NCBI RefSeq assembly: GCF_018476885.1
Contig: NZ_JAHCVJ010000001.1
Location: 806,001 to 870,000 of the forward strand
DNA from: Geoanaerobacter pelophilus
Lineage (GTDB): Bacteria > Desulfobacterota > Desulfuromonadia > Geobacterales > DSM-12255
Length of the DNA: 64,000 bases
Reading direction: 5' to 3'
The notes under the pieces were generated by a model that saw only the letters and a list, made by a program, of their open reading frames with translations, had not been told where the DNA came from and did no database searches. Position numbers and translations under genes: made by a program. Numbering within the stretch: position 1 is the stretch's first letter; the number at the start of each line of letters is the position of its first letter. Of the stretch, positions 37,798 to 50,204 are shown one piece after another.

Positions 37798-38556
37798 ATG
37801 CCACGTTTAATCAAGGTCCTGCTTACCGCTGTTTTGTCGCTCATGTCCATCCTGCCGGCCATGGCAGAAGATCTTCCCGTTGTAATGTTCGACCAGGGCC
37901 ACAACCAGCGCTTTCTTACAGGTAAAGAGGGGCCGCTGCACCTTTCCGGGCTTGCAGGCGTCTTCAAGGAGCAGGGCTTCAAGGTGGAGACCCTTGATGG
38001 TCCTATGACCAAGGACGCGTTGACCGGTGCCCAGGCATTGGTCATCTCCGGCGCCTTCAACACGTTCCCCCCGGAAGAGCTGGAGGCAATTGCCGCCTAT
38101 CTGGACAAGGGAGGCAAGCTCGCCGTAATGCTCCATATCGGTCCGCCCCTGGTGCCGCTGCTCGACATGCTGGGAGTGATAGTATCAGGCAGCGTTATTC
38201 ATGAACAGGAGAACCTGGTCAAAACCGACGACATCAATTTCAAGGTTACCCGGCTCGAAGCTGGACCGTTGACATCCGGCATCGAACAGTTTAGCCTCTA
38301 CGGAGGTTGGGCCCTGCTCAATGAGCGCCCGGGCACGACGGTTGTAGCCAAAACCGGAGAAAAGGCCTGGATTGACCTGAACGGTGACCGCAAGCTGTCA
38401 CAGGGTGACGCGGTGCAGGAGTTTGCGGTGATCGTCAGCGGCAGCTACGGCAACGGCAAATTCGTGATTTTTGCCGACGATGCCATCTTCCAGAACCAGT
38501 ATCTGGATGAGAATAACGCCAAACTGGCAGCCAACCTGGCAACCTGGTTAAAATAA
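37798..38556 (+). CDS. Secreted protein with glutamine-amidotransferase-like/DUF4350-type domain
   Basis: 252 residues with a signal peptide ending 'LPAMA'. The mature part has an alternating alpha/beta layout reminiscent of DUF4350 or class I amidotransferase-like folds: 'VVMFDQGHNQRFL', 'GVFKEQGFKVETLDG', 'ALVISGAFNTFPPEELEAI', 'YLDKGGKLAVMLH' and a terminal 'GNGKFVIFADDAIFQNQYL'. The catalytic Cys of true amidotransferases is not seen, so it is probably a binding protein. Good AAAAAAGGAG site. The 284 bases upstream show no gene and no strong promoter. Cellular role unknown. Confidence 0.8.
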   Translation: MPRLIKVLLTAVLSLMSILPAMAEDLPVVMFDQGHNQRFLTGKEGPLHLSGLAGVFKEQGFKVETLDGPMTKDALTGAQALVISGAFNTFPPEELEAIAAYLDKGGKLAVMLHIGPPLVPLLDMLGVIVSGSVIHEQENLVKTDDINFKVTRLEAGPLTSGIEQFSLYGGWALLNERPGTTVVAKTGEKAWIDLNGDRKLSQGDAVQEFAVIVSGSYGNGKFVIFADDAIFQNQYLDENNAKLAANLATWLK

Positions 38557-38581
38557 CCGAACAACAAAGGCGCAAGTCATT

Positions 38582-39499
38582 ATGCTGGAATTCCGCATCA
38601 CCGAAGAGGACCATTGCCGCCCGGCCGGAAGCTGGCTAAGAATGCGGATACCAACGGCAACTGCCGGATACATCAACCAGTTGCTGAAAAAAGGGCATGT
38701 CACGGTCAACGGCGGGACAGTTTCAGAGCTGCGCCCGCTAGTTGCAGGTGATTGCGTGTCACTGAAAGAGAGTGGCCGCACCCGTGCCTTGCTGAATGCC
38801 AAATTGCTCGCGCCAGAAATAGATATCCTTTACGAAGACAGCCTGGTTCTGTGCATCAACAAACCGAACGGCATCTCAATGCACGCCGCTGCCGAGGCCG
38901 GCGAAACCATCACCGAGCGTGCCACCACCTACCTGCATGCCCGCGAACGCGCCGCCCACCCCCATGCGGCAGAACCGACCTTCAAGCTGCGCCCGATCAA
39001 CCGCCTGGACCGCGGCACTTCAGGAGGGGTATTCCTCGCCAAATCCTCCACCGCAGCAGGGATCTTCGGTAAGCTGGTCATGGAGGGCGGCCTGGACAAG
39101 CTGTACCTGGCACTGGCAGCTGGTAACATCACCGGTAACGGCACGATCAGAGAACCGGTTGAAGGGAAAGAGGCTCTCACCCGCTACAGCGCCATCTTCA
39201 GCACCAGCAGATGTTCGCTGCTCGCCCTCCGCCCCGATACCGGCCGGATGCACCAGATCAGGATTCACCTGCGACACATCGGCCATCCGGTCATGGGCGA
39301 CAAACGCTACGGCGGGCCGTCACTCCCGGCATACCAGGGATTCACCCTCCACTCTTTCAGGACCGGATTCACCCATCCGGAAACCGGTCAGGCAACCGTG
39401 ATTCATGCCCCTCTCCCCCAGGAGTTCCTCTCTCTGGTCCGCTCAGCGAGCCAGGATAGTTTCTCCAACATCCTGCAGCAACTGCAGCTCCTTTCCTAA
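38582..39499 (+). CDS. RluA-family RNA pseudouridine synthase
   Basis: 305 residues. N-terminal S4-like region ('INQLLKKGHVTVNGGTV', about residues 28-60) then the catalytic domain with 'NRLDRGTSGGVFLAK' (catalytic Asp), 'KLYLALAAGNI' and 'DTGRMHQIRIHLRHIGHPV'. Isomerises uridines in rRNA or tRNA; the exact target cannot be told from sequence. Starts 26 bases after the preceding gene with a weak AAAGGCG site. Confidence 0.92.
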   Translation: MLEFRITEEDHCRPAGSWLRMRIPTATAGYINQLLKKGHVTVNGGTVSELRPLVAGDCVSLKESGRTRALLNAKLLAPEIDILYEDSLVLCINKPNGISMHAAAEAGETITERATTYLHARERAAHPHAAEPTFKLRPINRLDRGTSGGVFLAKSSTAAGIFGKLVMEGGLDKLYLALAAGNITGNGTIREPVEGKEALTRYSAIFSTSRCSLLALRPDTGRMHQIRIHLRHIGHPVMGDKRYGGPSLPAYQGFTLHSFRTGFTHPETGQATVIHAPLPQEFLSLVRSASQDSFSNILQQLQLLS

Positions 39500-39639
39500 G
39501 AACAGCGTTTCTTAAATTTGCAACTCCGGATGCCCCTTTTTTTGCGCCAATGCAAAGTTCTGGAGAGACCGCCAACGCAGCCAAACCTGTAACAACCTGA
39601 TATCATGACATTTACACTACACACTCATTTTTTCTACCG

Positions 39640-39656
39640 TGGGTATGGATGTTGCT
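39640..39656 (+). promoter_or_regulatory. Candidate sigma-54 promoter before the small gene
   Basis: GGGTATGGATGTTGCT: GG-N10-GC spacing and a perfect TTGCT -12 box, -24 box imperfect. 61 bases upstream of the small ORF start. Confidence 0.35.
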
Positions 39657-39716
39657 AAATTGATAGCATCAGATCAAGAGCCGGTTCAGTATCATTGATG
39701 CAGCAAGGAGAACACG

Positions 39717-39893
39717 ATGGAAAACAGGATAAAAGGAAGTGTGTGGCAGGCAAGAAAGGCCCCGGTCAATCAGACCGGCTTTAATACGATGCGGCTGCGG
39801 ATCGCTCTCAGCATCTTTCTGGACAGTTTTCTAAAGGGATGCGGCGCACTATTTGGCACGGCTCAGTCCCCCATGTATTCCGGCCGCAAATAG
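39717..39893 (+). CDS. 58-residue small protein, uncharacterised
   Basis: ATG with an AGGAG site 7 bases upstream, 58 sense codons, TAG stop, and a strong intrinsic terminator 25 bases later. The peptide starts 'MENRIKGSVWQARKAPVNQT', has a central region 'MRLRIALSIFLDSFLKGCGA' that could form a short amphipathic or membrane-associated helix, and ends 'MYSGRK'; net positive charge and one Cys. No family recognised. It stands alone between the RluA gene and the convergent AMIN gene. It might instead be a small RNA with an incidental frame. Confidence 0.6.
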   Translation: MENRIKGSVWQARKAPVNQTGFNTMRLRIALSIFLDSFLKGCGALFGTAQSPMYSGRK

Positions 39894-39917
39894 TTTTGGC
39901 CCGCAAAAACAACGACT

Positions 39918-39950
39918 AAGGCGCCTCCGGTTTCCGGGGGCGCCTTTTAT
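39918..39950 (+). terminator. Rho-independent terminator after the small gene
   Basis: AAGGCGCC-T-CCGG-ttt-CCGG-G-GGCGCCTT stem with one internal mismatch, followed by TTAT on the plus strand. The minus strand has no T-run. Confidence 0.85.
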
Positions 39951-39980
39951 TATGTGCAGCATTTCCTATTGATTAAGACG

Positions 39981-40964
39981 TCATTTTTTCCCTTTGGCCG
40001 CAGCAAAGGTTATTTTCAGCCCTTTAGCCGTCTTCTGGATAATATGCAGCGGCAGGCCGGCCTTGGCATCAGCGGCATCAAACACCAGCCTGGTCTTGTC
40101 CGGGTAAACGCCGACCCTCAGCCGGGAAACCCCGAATTTACCTACCTTCACTTCGCGGCTCTTCAGGGTCGTTGCTGCTCCTGGAATATCCACCACCAGC
40201 CGCTCCGGGCCAGAGAGCTTGAACGCGTCGTAATGGGCAATGGCCACACCGGAAATTATTTCCACTGCGTCGTTGCCGATAACAACAGACTCCAGCTGCT
40301 GTCCGCCGGCAATAGGTGCAACCGTCCTGGCGACGACTGCCTCGGCCTTGGACACAACCACCGGAGCAGGCACGGGAACCGACACGGTGTTGGCCTTAGC
40401 TTCAGGTTGAACGGCAAGCTCTTGGGCAATTGATGGGACAGTCGACCTTGCTGCAAGCTTCGGTTCGACCGGCTTGTCCGCCTTAACCGGCGACGGTTCG
40501 GCTACTGCTTTCTTTTGCGGCTCAAGCAGATCGTTCAGCGAGGGATCACCAGGCATGGCAGCGTTGGGCGCAGCCAGCGACGGAAATGAGATCACCAGCC
40601 GCCCAGCGTCTGCCGCGTCCCGGTTGACATTGACCACAACATCTTTCTCCATGCCTATCACCAGGCGAGTCACCGGAATGCCGTCAACCTGAAGCTCCTT
40701 GACCCAGATGCCGGTCACCAACCCTGCGCCTGGAATCTCACCAACAATCCCCCTGGTCTTTCCCGGTGCGATATCGAGCATGATGCCACTGCCGCCGGTC
40801 ATCTTCCGATACAGGTAAGTCAAGGGCTGGTCACCCTGGATCTCAATGCGGGACCCACCCGGAGCAACCTTGATGGAACCAATGGTGGCCGTGGCGGCCA
40901 GCAAGGATGTCTCTGTAACCACCAGTGCCAGCAATGCAACGAAACCGATTATGCCGTATCTCAT
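39981..40964 (-). CDS. AMIN-domain periplasmic protein
   Basis: 327 residues with a signal peptide ending 'SLLAA'. Two AMIN-like beta domains: about residues 24-130 ('IGSIKVAPGGSRIEIQGDQ') and about 220-325 ('ESVVIGNDAVEIISGVAIA', 'RLVVDIPGAATTLKSREV'), joined by an Ala/Pro/Val-rich low-complexity linker (about 135-215). AMIN domains target proteins to peptidoglycan or secretin sites, as in PilQ and AmiC. No catalytic domain. Last gene of the ligA-acyP-FNT run. Possible role in cell-envelope localisation. Confidence 0.85.
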   Translation of the reverse strand: MRYGIIGFVALLALVVTETSLLAATATIGSIKVAPGGSRIEIQGDQPLTYLYRKMTGGSGIMLDIAPGKTRGIVGEIPGAGLVTGIWVKELQVDGIPVTRLVIGMEKDVVVNVNRDAADAGRLVISFPSLAAPNAAMPGDPSLNDLLEPQKKAVAEPSPVKADKPVEPKLAARSTVPSIAQELAVQPEAKANTVSVPVPAPVVVSKAEAVVARTVAPIAGGQQLESVVIGNDAVEIISGVAIAHYDAFKLSGPERLVVDIPGAATTLKSREVKVGKFGVSRLRVGVYPDKTRLVFDAADAKAGLPLHIIQKTAKGLKITFAAAKGKK

Positions 40965-40982
40965 TACCCCTCCGTCATCTGT

Positions 40983-41804
40983 TCAGGATGATTTGTTCCC
41001 CTCATCAACAGTGCGCCGATGGACAAACCAGTAGGCAAAAGCCACAAAGATAACCCCGCCGAGAATATTCCCCAGCGTCACCGGCACCAGGTTATCGATA
41101 AAGAAACCGGACCAGGTAAGCCCGGCCTCGACCCTGCCGGTTGCCCCAGCCAGGAACAGTCCGGCAGGGATAAAATACATGTTGGCGATGGAATGCTCGA
41201 AACCGCTGGTGACAAAGGCCATGATCGGCACATAGCAGGCCATCAGTTTCCCCGGGATGTCATACGCTGCGGTAGCCATCATCACGGCCAGGCAGACCAG
41301 CCAGTTACAAAGAATACCGCGCACCAGGGCAGCCATGAACGGCAAGCGGCACTTGGCCGCAGCGATCCGGATCGCATGCTCGGCAACCGGGCTCCCTTCC
41401 CACAAGCGGGTCTCGAACATCAGCCAGGCAAAGAAGAGCGATCCGAGCAGATTGCCAACAATGACGATGGTCCAGTTCTCCGCCAGCTTCAGCCAGGATA
41501 TTTCGCCATGCAGCGCTGCGTTGGCCAGCAGGCTGTTGCCGGTAAAGAGTTCGGCGCCGCAGATCACCACCAGCATCAGGCCGAGAGAAAACACGCTCCC
41601 GCCAAGGAAGCGGGAGATTCCCAGGCCGGCATAGTTCGCGGCATCCGAGGTCACCACGGTTGACAGCTGCGCGCCAAAGGCGATATAGACCCCTGCCAGA
41701 AGGCTCAACACAAAGGTGCGTCCCCGTGACTGGGTCAGGACCCGCTTGCCGCCGGCAACGATTGCAGCAACTGTCTCAACAGGTGTCAGGAACCGCTTCT
41801 CCAT
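40983..41804 (-). CDS. Formate/nitrite transporter family channel
   Basis: 273 residues, six membrane helices. Typical FNT elements: 'GVYIAFGAQLSTVVTSDA' helix 1, 'LVVICGAELFTGNSLL' (helix-break loop) and 'RGILCNWLVCLAVMMATAAY'. Pentameric inner-membrane channel for formate, nitrite or a similar monovalent anion; formate is plausible for this metabolism but not provable here. 18 bases upstream of the AMIN gene start. Confidence 0.9.
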   Translation of the reverse strand: MEKRFLTPVETVAAIVAGGKRVLTQSRGRTFVLSLLAGVYIAFGAQLSTVVTSDAANYAGLGISRFLGGSVFSLGLMLVVICGAELFTGNSLLANAALHGEISWLKLAENWTIVIVGNLLGSLFFAWLMFETRLWEGSPVAEHAIRIAAAKCRLPFMAALVRGILCNWLVCLAVMMATAAYDIPGKLMACYVPIMAFVTSGFEHSIANMYFIPAGLFLAGATGRVEAGLTWSGFFIDNLVPVTLGNILGGVIFVAFAYWFVHRRTVDEGNKSS

Positions 41805-41857
41805 TTATGCCGTACTCCCCTGAGCTGCAATTCTCGCATGTACCAGCAGATTGTCAA

Positions 41858-42132
41858 TCAATACCTGATCTCGAAGCGGCTGAATTCGCCGCTGTAAAAC
41901 TCCTCATGCTCTATCAACCGGTCAACCCTGGCTGCAGAAGGGCCTCGACGGCACCAGTCCACCAGCTGCTGCACCGCTGCCTCTTCGCCCTCGAAACACC
42001 CCTCCACATCGCCGTTGGGGAGGTTCCGCACCCAGCCTGTCACCCCAAGGCCAACCGCCGCCATCTCGGTACTGTTGCGAAACGCCACTCCCTGCACCCG
42101 ACCGGCAATCACAATCCTCTTCCGCACTGGCA

Positions 42133-42133
<1 letters not shown>
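41858..42133 (-). CDS. acyP: Acylphosphatase
   Basis: 91 residues. 'GRVQGVAFRNST' contains the phosphate-binding loop with its catalytic Arg, and 'GWVRNLPNGDVEG' contains the catalytic Asn. Hydrolyses acyl phosphates such as acetyl or carbamoyl phosphate. ATG overlaps the ligA stop by one base (TAATG). Confidence 0.95.
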
Positions 42134-44328
<2,195 letters not shown>

Positions 44329-44340
44329 TCAATTGCCTCA

Positions 44341-44377
44341 AAAAAAAGGCGATGCTTTTGAAAGCACCGCCTTTTTT
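44341..44377. terminator. Bidirectional terminator between ligA leader and PEP-CTERM gene
   Basis: AAAAAAAGGCG and CGCCTTTTTT arms around a TGCTTT/AAAGCA inner stem. T-runs on both strands; ends the PEP-CTERM gene on the minus strand. Confidence 0.88.
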
Positions 44378-44406
44378 ACTGATTCAGGAAAACCTGTATT
44401 TGCAAG

Positions 44407-45162
44407 TTACGCTTTCCTATTTTTCCTGCGGATACCGTACCCCGCAAGCCCCAAAAGTCCGGCCCCGAGGAGCACTATAGAAGCCGGTTCAGGAACAGGG
44501 CTCTGGACGACATCATTGCCGCACGTCAATGTCCAGGAATAACTCCAACTGTCCCCAACAAGAAGAGGAGTATTGAATGTATACGAAGCATTGAAAGGAT
44601 CATTGGTTAAACCGCTAAAGAAAACCGTTCCAAGCGATGGAAGACCTTTCAGAAGCTCATCAGCTATTGCAACAGGCTGATTATGACGCTCATAAGCTGT
44701 GATATACGGTCCGATTTGCCCAAAACCCGGCCCAGAATTAGTATTTGGTCCATACAAAAACCTCTGATCCGATGCATTGAGCGAGGAAATATCGTACAAT
44801 GCATAATCACCGGCGGCTGATTTATCAAAGGTCCTCACAATATAATCCCATATATGATCATCGGCTGAACTTTTTACATTAATAAACAGGTCGCCGGCTT
44901 TGAATGTTCCCCAACCAATACCATGTTCCCAAGAAGGGTCATTAGAAATTGAAAAGCTCGATAGCATGTTATTAGAAACCTCATAAGTCCCGCCAGTAAT
45001 CTGAGGCTTGCCGAGAACATCCTTAGAATCCTGATAAGCACTAGAATCCCAACCAGCCCAGTGTGTTGTCGGATCATCAAAACTTACTGTTTCACTATTA
45101 GCAGCCTGGCTTATGACAAGCTGTGCTACAAAAGCGACGCCTATTACCAATACGCGTTTCAT
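44407..45162 (-). CDS. PEP-CTERM sorting-domain protein
   Basis: 251 residues: signal peptide (about 1-23), a secreted beta-rich domain without recognised family, and a C-terminal PEP-CTERM signal made of 'VPEPASIVLLG', a hydrophobic helix and a basic tail 'RRKNRKA'. Such proteins are cleaved and anchored or released by exosortase and usually accompany exopolysaccharide systems. No exosortase gene is in this window. A single-gene unit with AAAGGAGG ribosome site, a sigma-54 promoter and terminator. The body contains aromatic-rich 'THWAGWDSSAY' and is probably extracellular. Confidence 0.88.
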   Translation of the reverse strand: MKRVLVIGVAFVAQLVISQAANSETVSFDDPTTHWAGWDSSAYQDSKDVLGKPQITGGTYEVSNNMLSSFSISNDPSWEHGIGWGTFKAGDLFINVKSSADDHIWDYIVRTFDKSAAGDYALYDISSLNASDQRFLYGPNTNSGPGFGQIGPYITAYERHNQPVAIADELLKGLPSLGTVFFSGLTNDPFNASYTFNTPLLVGDSWSYSWTLTCGNDVVQSPVPEPASIVLLGAGLLGLAGYGIRRKNRKA

Positions 45163-45220
45163 AATCAGATCCTCCTTTTTAAAGTGAGTGTGGGATATAA
45201 TTAATCTAATTTAATTAGCG

Positions 45221-45236
45221 AGCATTTTATGTGCCA
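45221..45236 (-). promoter_or_regulatory. Sigma-54 promoter for the PEP-CTERM gene
   Basis: Minus strand TGGCACATAAAATGCT: full TGGCAC -24 box and TGCT -12 box with correct spacing, about 60 bases before the start. RpoN control agrees with known PEP-CTERM systems that use a PrsK/PrsR two-component pair. Bases 45237-45660 hold no gene that I can support; several CGACAA words occur there. Confidence 0.75.
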
Positions 45237-45663
45237 GCCGTATAACATACTGATTTACTTGATTTCAACGTCGCAAAAAAACAGATAAGAATTAGTTTGT
45301 AAATAATGTCGACAAGGATTAACAACGACGTTTTACGCCCACGACAAGTCATTACCAGCTAAAAGCCCTAATGCAAGGCTCTTGCAGACTATGATAGAGT
45401 ACACCTTTAACGTCAGATAAGTTTAAATACTGTTAATCATCTCGACAAAAGGCAACGAATCATCAAAGTTCAGCACTAGCGATTCAAGAAACTGTTGCCC
45501 GGTTTCGATGGAAAAACTTAAAGCGATAGAATTCGGTTAGGTGAATAGAGCCAAAGCAGTTAATCTATGCGGCACAAGAATAAATAGTCGGTGCTGGGCA
45601 CATGCAACCACTGCTTTAACTTGTGCCACTTTCTGCCGTTTGAAGCTTGACTGAAAAACCGAC

Positions 45664-45692
45664 TTGTAACCTGCAAACTTACAGATTACAAT
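45664..45692 (+). promoter_or_regulatory. Sigma-70-type promoter for the helicase
   Basis: TTGTAA (45664-45669), 17-base spacer, TACAAT (45687-45692). Predicts a start near 45699. Confidence 0.55.
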
Positions 45693-45704
45693 CGCGACGT
45701 TGAT

Positions 45705-45744
45705 AAGGAGACCTGGCAGATCCTATCCCTGCCAGGTCTCTTTT
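45705..45744 (+). terminator. Terminator-like hairpin in the helicase leader
   Basis: Twelve-base perfect stem GAGACCTGGCAG / CTGCCAGGTCTC with a 9-base loop followed by TTTT, sitting directly after the predicted transcription start and 20 bases before the helicase ATG. Could attenuate the gene, stabilise the 5' end, or end a short RNA. Confidence 0.65.
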
Positions 45745-45764
45745 CGTCATAAGAAGGAACTGTC

Positions 45765-47798
<2,034 letters not shown>

Positions 47799-47878
47799 GA
47801 GCCGATCCGCTTGCATCTGCTGCCAACATTTTCCCGAGTTCGACCAAATCATCAGCTGGACCAGGAACCGACTGAACA

Positions 47879-49330
47879 ATGCCCCTTAAGAGCCTGCCCA
47901 AAGAACCCGACCTATTCTACCGGTCACTGATCGAAGACTATCCGGAACTGATCTGTCGCTGGCTGCCGGACACAACCATTATTTTTGTTAATGAGGCATA
48001 TAGCCGGTTTATCGGGATGCCCCGAACCGAACTGCTCGGCAAGCGTTTTCTTGATCTGCTCGATGCCGCCAACAGAGCCACCCTGGCAACGGTCATAGAG
48101 TGTCATTTTCAAACGCTGCAGCGCACCAGCCCCACAAATGTCTTTGAATACCAGCAACAGTTTGGCGAAAATTCCCAGCACTGGGTGGAATGGTTCACCA
48201 AGGCGCTCTTTGACGATGATAACCACATCGTAGAGTTTCAGTCCATCGGCAGGGATATTACCCAGCGCAAGGCGGCGGAGGAAGCGCTCAACCGGAGCGA
48301 AGCAAACTACCGCATCCTGCTGGACAACATCCCGCGGTCGATCTTCCTCAAGAACCAGGACTCGGTATTTGTGGCGTGCAATCGAAGATTTGCCCAAATC
48401 CTGGGGAGTTCGCCGGAAGAGGTTGCCGGCAAGACCGATTTCGATTATCTCCCCCAGCAGGAAGCAGATAGAATTCGCGAGGATGACCTGAGAATCATGG
48501 CCAACGGCGTCTCCGAAGAGTTCATTGAGCAGGTCAGTGCTCATGGCCGCAAGCTATCGGTCCACACCTGCAAGTCCCCGGTTCGAGATGAGCGCGGCTC
48601 GATCTGCGGCGTTCTGGGGATGTTCCTCGACGTGACCAGTGAAATGGAAGCCGAGCAGCGGCAGCGCGAGGAGCATGAAAAGCTGAAAGCCTATGCCCGG
48701 CAGCAAGTAATGCGGCTGGAGGATGAAAGGCTGCATATCGCCCGGGATATCCACGACGAACTGGGCCAGAATCTGACTGTTATTTCCTTTGAGCTGTCCC
48801 ATCTCAAAAAGAAAATCGCCCCAGATGATGCTGATGCCCAACAGCGGCTAACCGCGCTGGAGCAGCTTGCCCGGGATAGCATCAAAGCGGTAAACTCCAT
48901 CTGCACCAGGCTGCGGCCATCACTGCTTGACGAAGTCGGTCTAAGCGCAGCTATAGATTGGTCGGCAAAGGAGTTCACCGGCCGGACCGGCATCAGCTGT
49001 AATGCCGAGGTCGACCCGGCTGTCTGCATCTTTGCTGATCACGCCACCACGATATTCAGAATCTGCCAGGAGGCCCTGACCAACATTGCCCGCCACTCGC
49101 GTGCCACGGAAGCCTCAATCGCCTTTTACAAGAAAAGGAACTCCTGTATCCTGGAAATTACTGATAACGGTAAAGGCATTACCCAAAAGCAAGCCGAAGG
49201 CGGGAATTCTTACGGCATCATGGGGATTCGCGAGCGGGCAAAACTGATGAACGCAACCGTGGCCATCAAAGGGCATCGCACCAAAGGCACCACAATAAAA
49301 CTGACCATACCGTGCGGGGAAAACCCATGA
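47879..49330 (+). CDS. Cytoplasmic PAS-PAS histidine kinase (NarX/DegS type)
   Basis: 483 residues, no membrane helix. PAS 1 at about 12-130 ('LICRWLPDTTIIFVNEAYSR'), PAS 2 at about 138-262 ('IFLKNQDSVFVACNRRFAQI'), short coiled coil, HisKA_3 dimerisation domain with phosphorylatable His in 'ARDIHDELGQNLTVISFEL' (about residue 291) and HATPase ('ICQEALTNIARHSRA', 'LEITDNGKGI', 'SYGIMGIRERA'). Signals to the response regulator whose ATG overlaps its stop (ATGA). Probably senses a cytoplasmic redox or ligand cue; no cofactor motif visible. Confidence 0.93.
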   Translation: MPLKSLPKEPDLFYRSLIEDYPELICRWLPDTTIIFVNEAYSRFIGMPRTELLGKRFLDLLDAANRATLATVIECHFQTLQRTSPTNVFEYQQQFGENSQHWVEWFTKALFDDDNHIVEFQSIGRDITQRKAAEEALNRSEANYRILLDNIPRSIFLKNQDSVFVACNRRFAQILGSSPEEVAGKTDFDYLPQQEADRIREDDLRIMANGVSEEFIEQVSAHGRKLSVHTCKSPVRDERGSICGVLGMFLDVTSEMEAEQRQREEHEKLKAYARQQVMRLEDERLHIARDIHDELGQNLTVISFELSHLKKKIAPDDADAQQRLTALEQLARDSIKAVNSICTRLRPSLLDEVGLSAAIDWSAKEFTGRTGISCNAEVDPAVCIFADHATTIFRICQEALTNIARHSRATEASIAFYKKRNSCILEITDNGKGITQKQAEGGNSYGIMGIRERAKLMNATVAIKGHRTKGTTIKLTIPCGENP

Positions 49331-49965
49331 ATATCCTGATTGTGGACGACCATTCCGTAGTGCGCAAAGGGCTGATGCAGATCATCGAAGAAGATCCCTC
49401 GCTGGAAGCGCGCTTTTTTGAGACAGCCACGGCCCAGGAGGCAACCCGGATCTTGGCCGGTCACCCTATTGAACTGGTGATCCTGGATATTTCGCTCCCG
49501 GGCAAGGGGGGACTGGACCTGCTGAAAGAGATCCGCACCGGGAAAAACGAGGTACCGGTTCTGATCGTCAGCATGTACCCTGAGGAGCAGTATGCCATCC
49601 GCGCCCTCAAACTCGGCGCCAACGGCTATCTGTCAAAGGCTACGGCCGCGGAAGACCTGATTTGCGCGATCAAGCAGCTAACGACCAGCGGCAAATATAT
49701 CAGTCCCGCCCTCTCTTCCCTCCTGGCAGCGGAAGTAGCCTCGGGGAGACCGCTGGGGAAACTCCCCCACGAGATGTTGTCCTACCGGGAACTGCAGATA
49801 GCCTGCCTGTTGGCTTCGGGCAAGAGTTCCCAAGAGGCGGCGGCCGAACTTTGCCTGAGCGTAAAGACCATCGGTTCATACCGCTCCAGGCTGATGCAAA
49901 AACTCAACGTAAGAAACAACGCCGAACTGACCTCTTACTGTATCCGCCACGCCTTGGTGTCATAA
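49327..49965 (+). CDS. NarL/FixJ-family response regulator
   Basis: 212 residues. Receiver domain with 'ILIVDDHSVVRKGL', phospho-acceptor Asp in 'LVILDISLPGKGGLDLL', Ser/Thr in 'VLIVSMYPEE' and Lys in 'GYLSKATAAEDL'; LuxR-type helix-turn-helix at the C-terminus ('LSYRELQIACLLASGKSSQE', 'LCLSVKTIGSYRSRLMQKL'). The start codon inside the kinase stop fits the family N-terminus 'MNILIVDDHSV'. Cognate partner of the preceding kinase; targets unknown. Confidence 0.95.
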   Translation: MNILIVDDHSVVRKGLMQIIEEDPSLEARFFETATAQEATRILAGHPIELVILDISLPGKGGLDLLKEIRTGKNEVPVLIVSMYPEEQYAIRALKLGANGYLSKATAAEDLICAIKQLTTSGKYISPALSSLLAAEVASGRPLGKLPHEMLSYRELQIACLLASGKSSQEAAAELCLSVKTIGSYRSRLMQKLNVRNNAELTSYCIRHALVS

Positions 49966-50204
49966 CAGCTCACCACCCCTGCAACCAGCCGCAACTGCCG
50001 TTAAACCGCATAGCTAACCCCACGGACTCAATCCACAAATCCCCATCACTACTTTTGTTGTAGGTAAATGCCGCACAGCCGATTCCGCATTTGCCGGTAT
50101 TAATATAAATAACGCGATAACGATATGTAGTTAAGGCGGGAATAGCCCTGCAACATTAGATCTGTTCTTGCATCCTCATCATCATATCAAAGGAGATGTG
50201 CAAC

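Noticed and set aside
39918-39950. Hairpin as a terminator for the minus-strand AMIN gene
   Set aside because: The T-run exists only on the plus strand, so it serves the small plus-strand gene.
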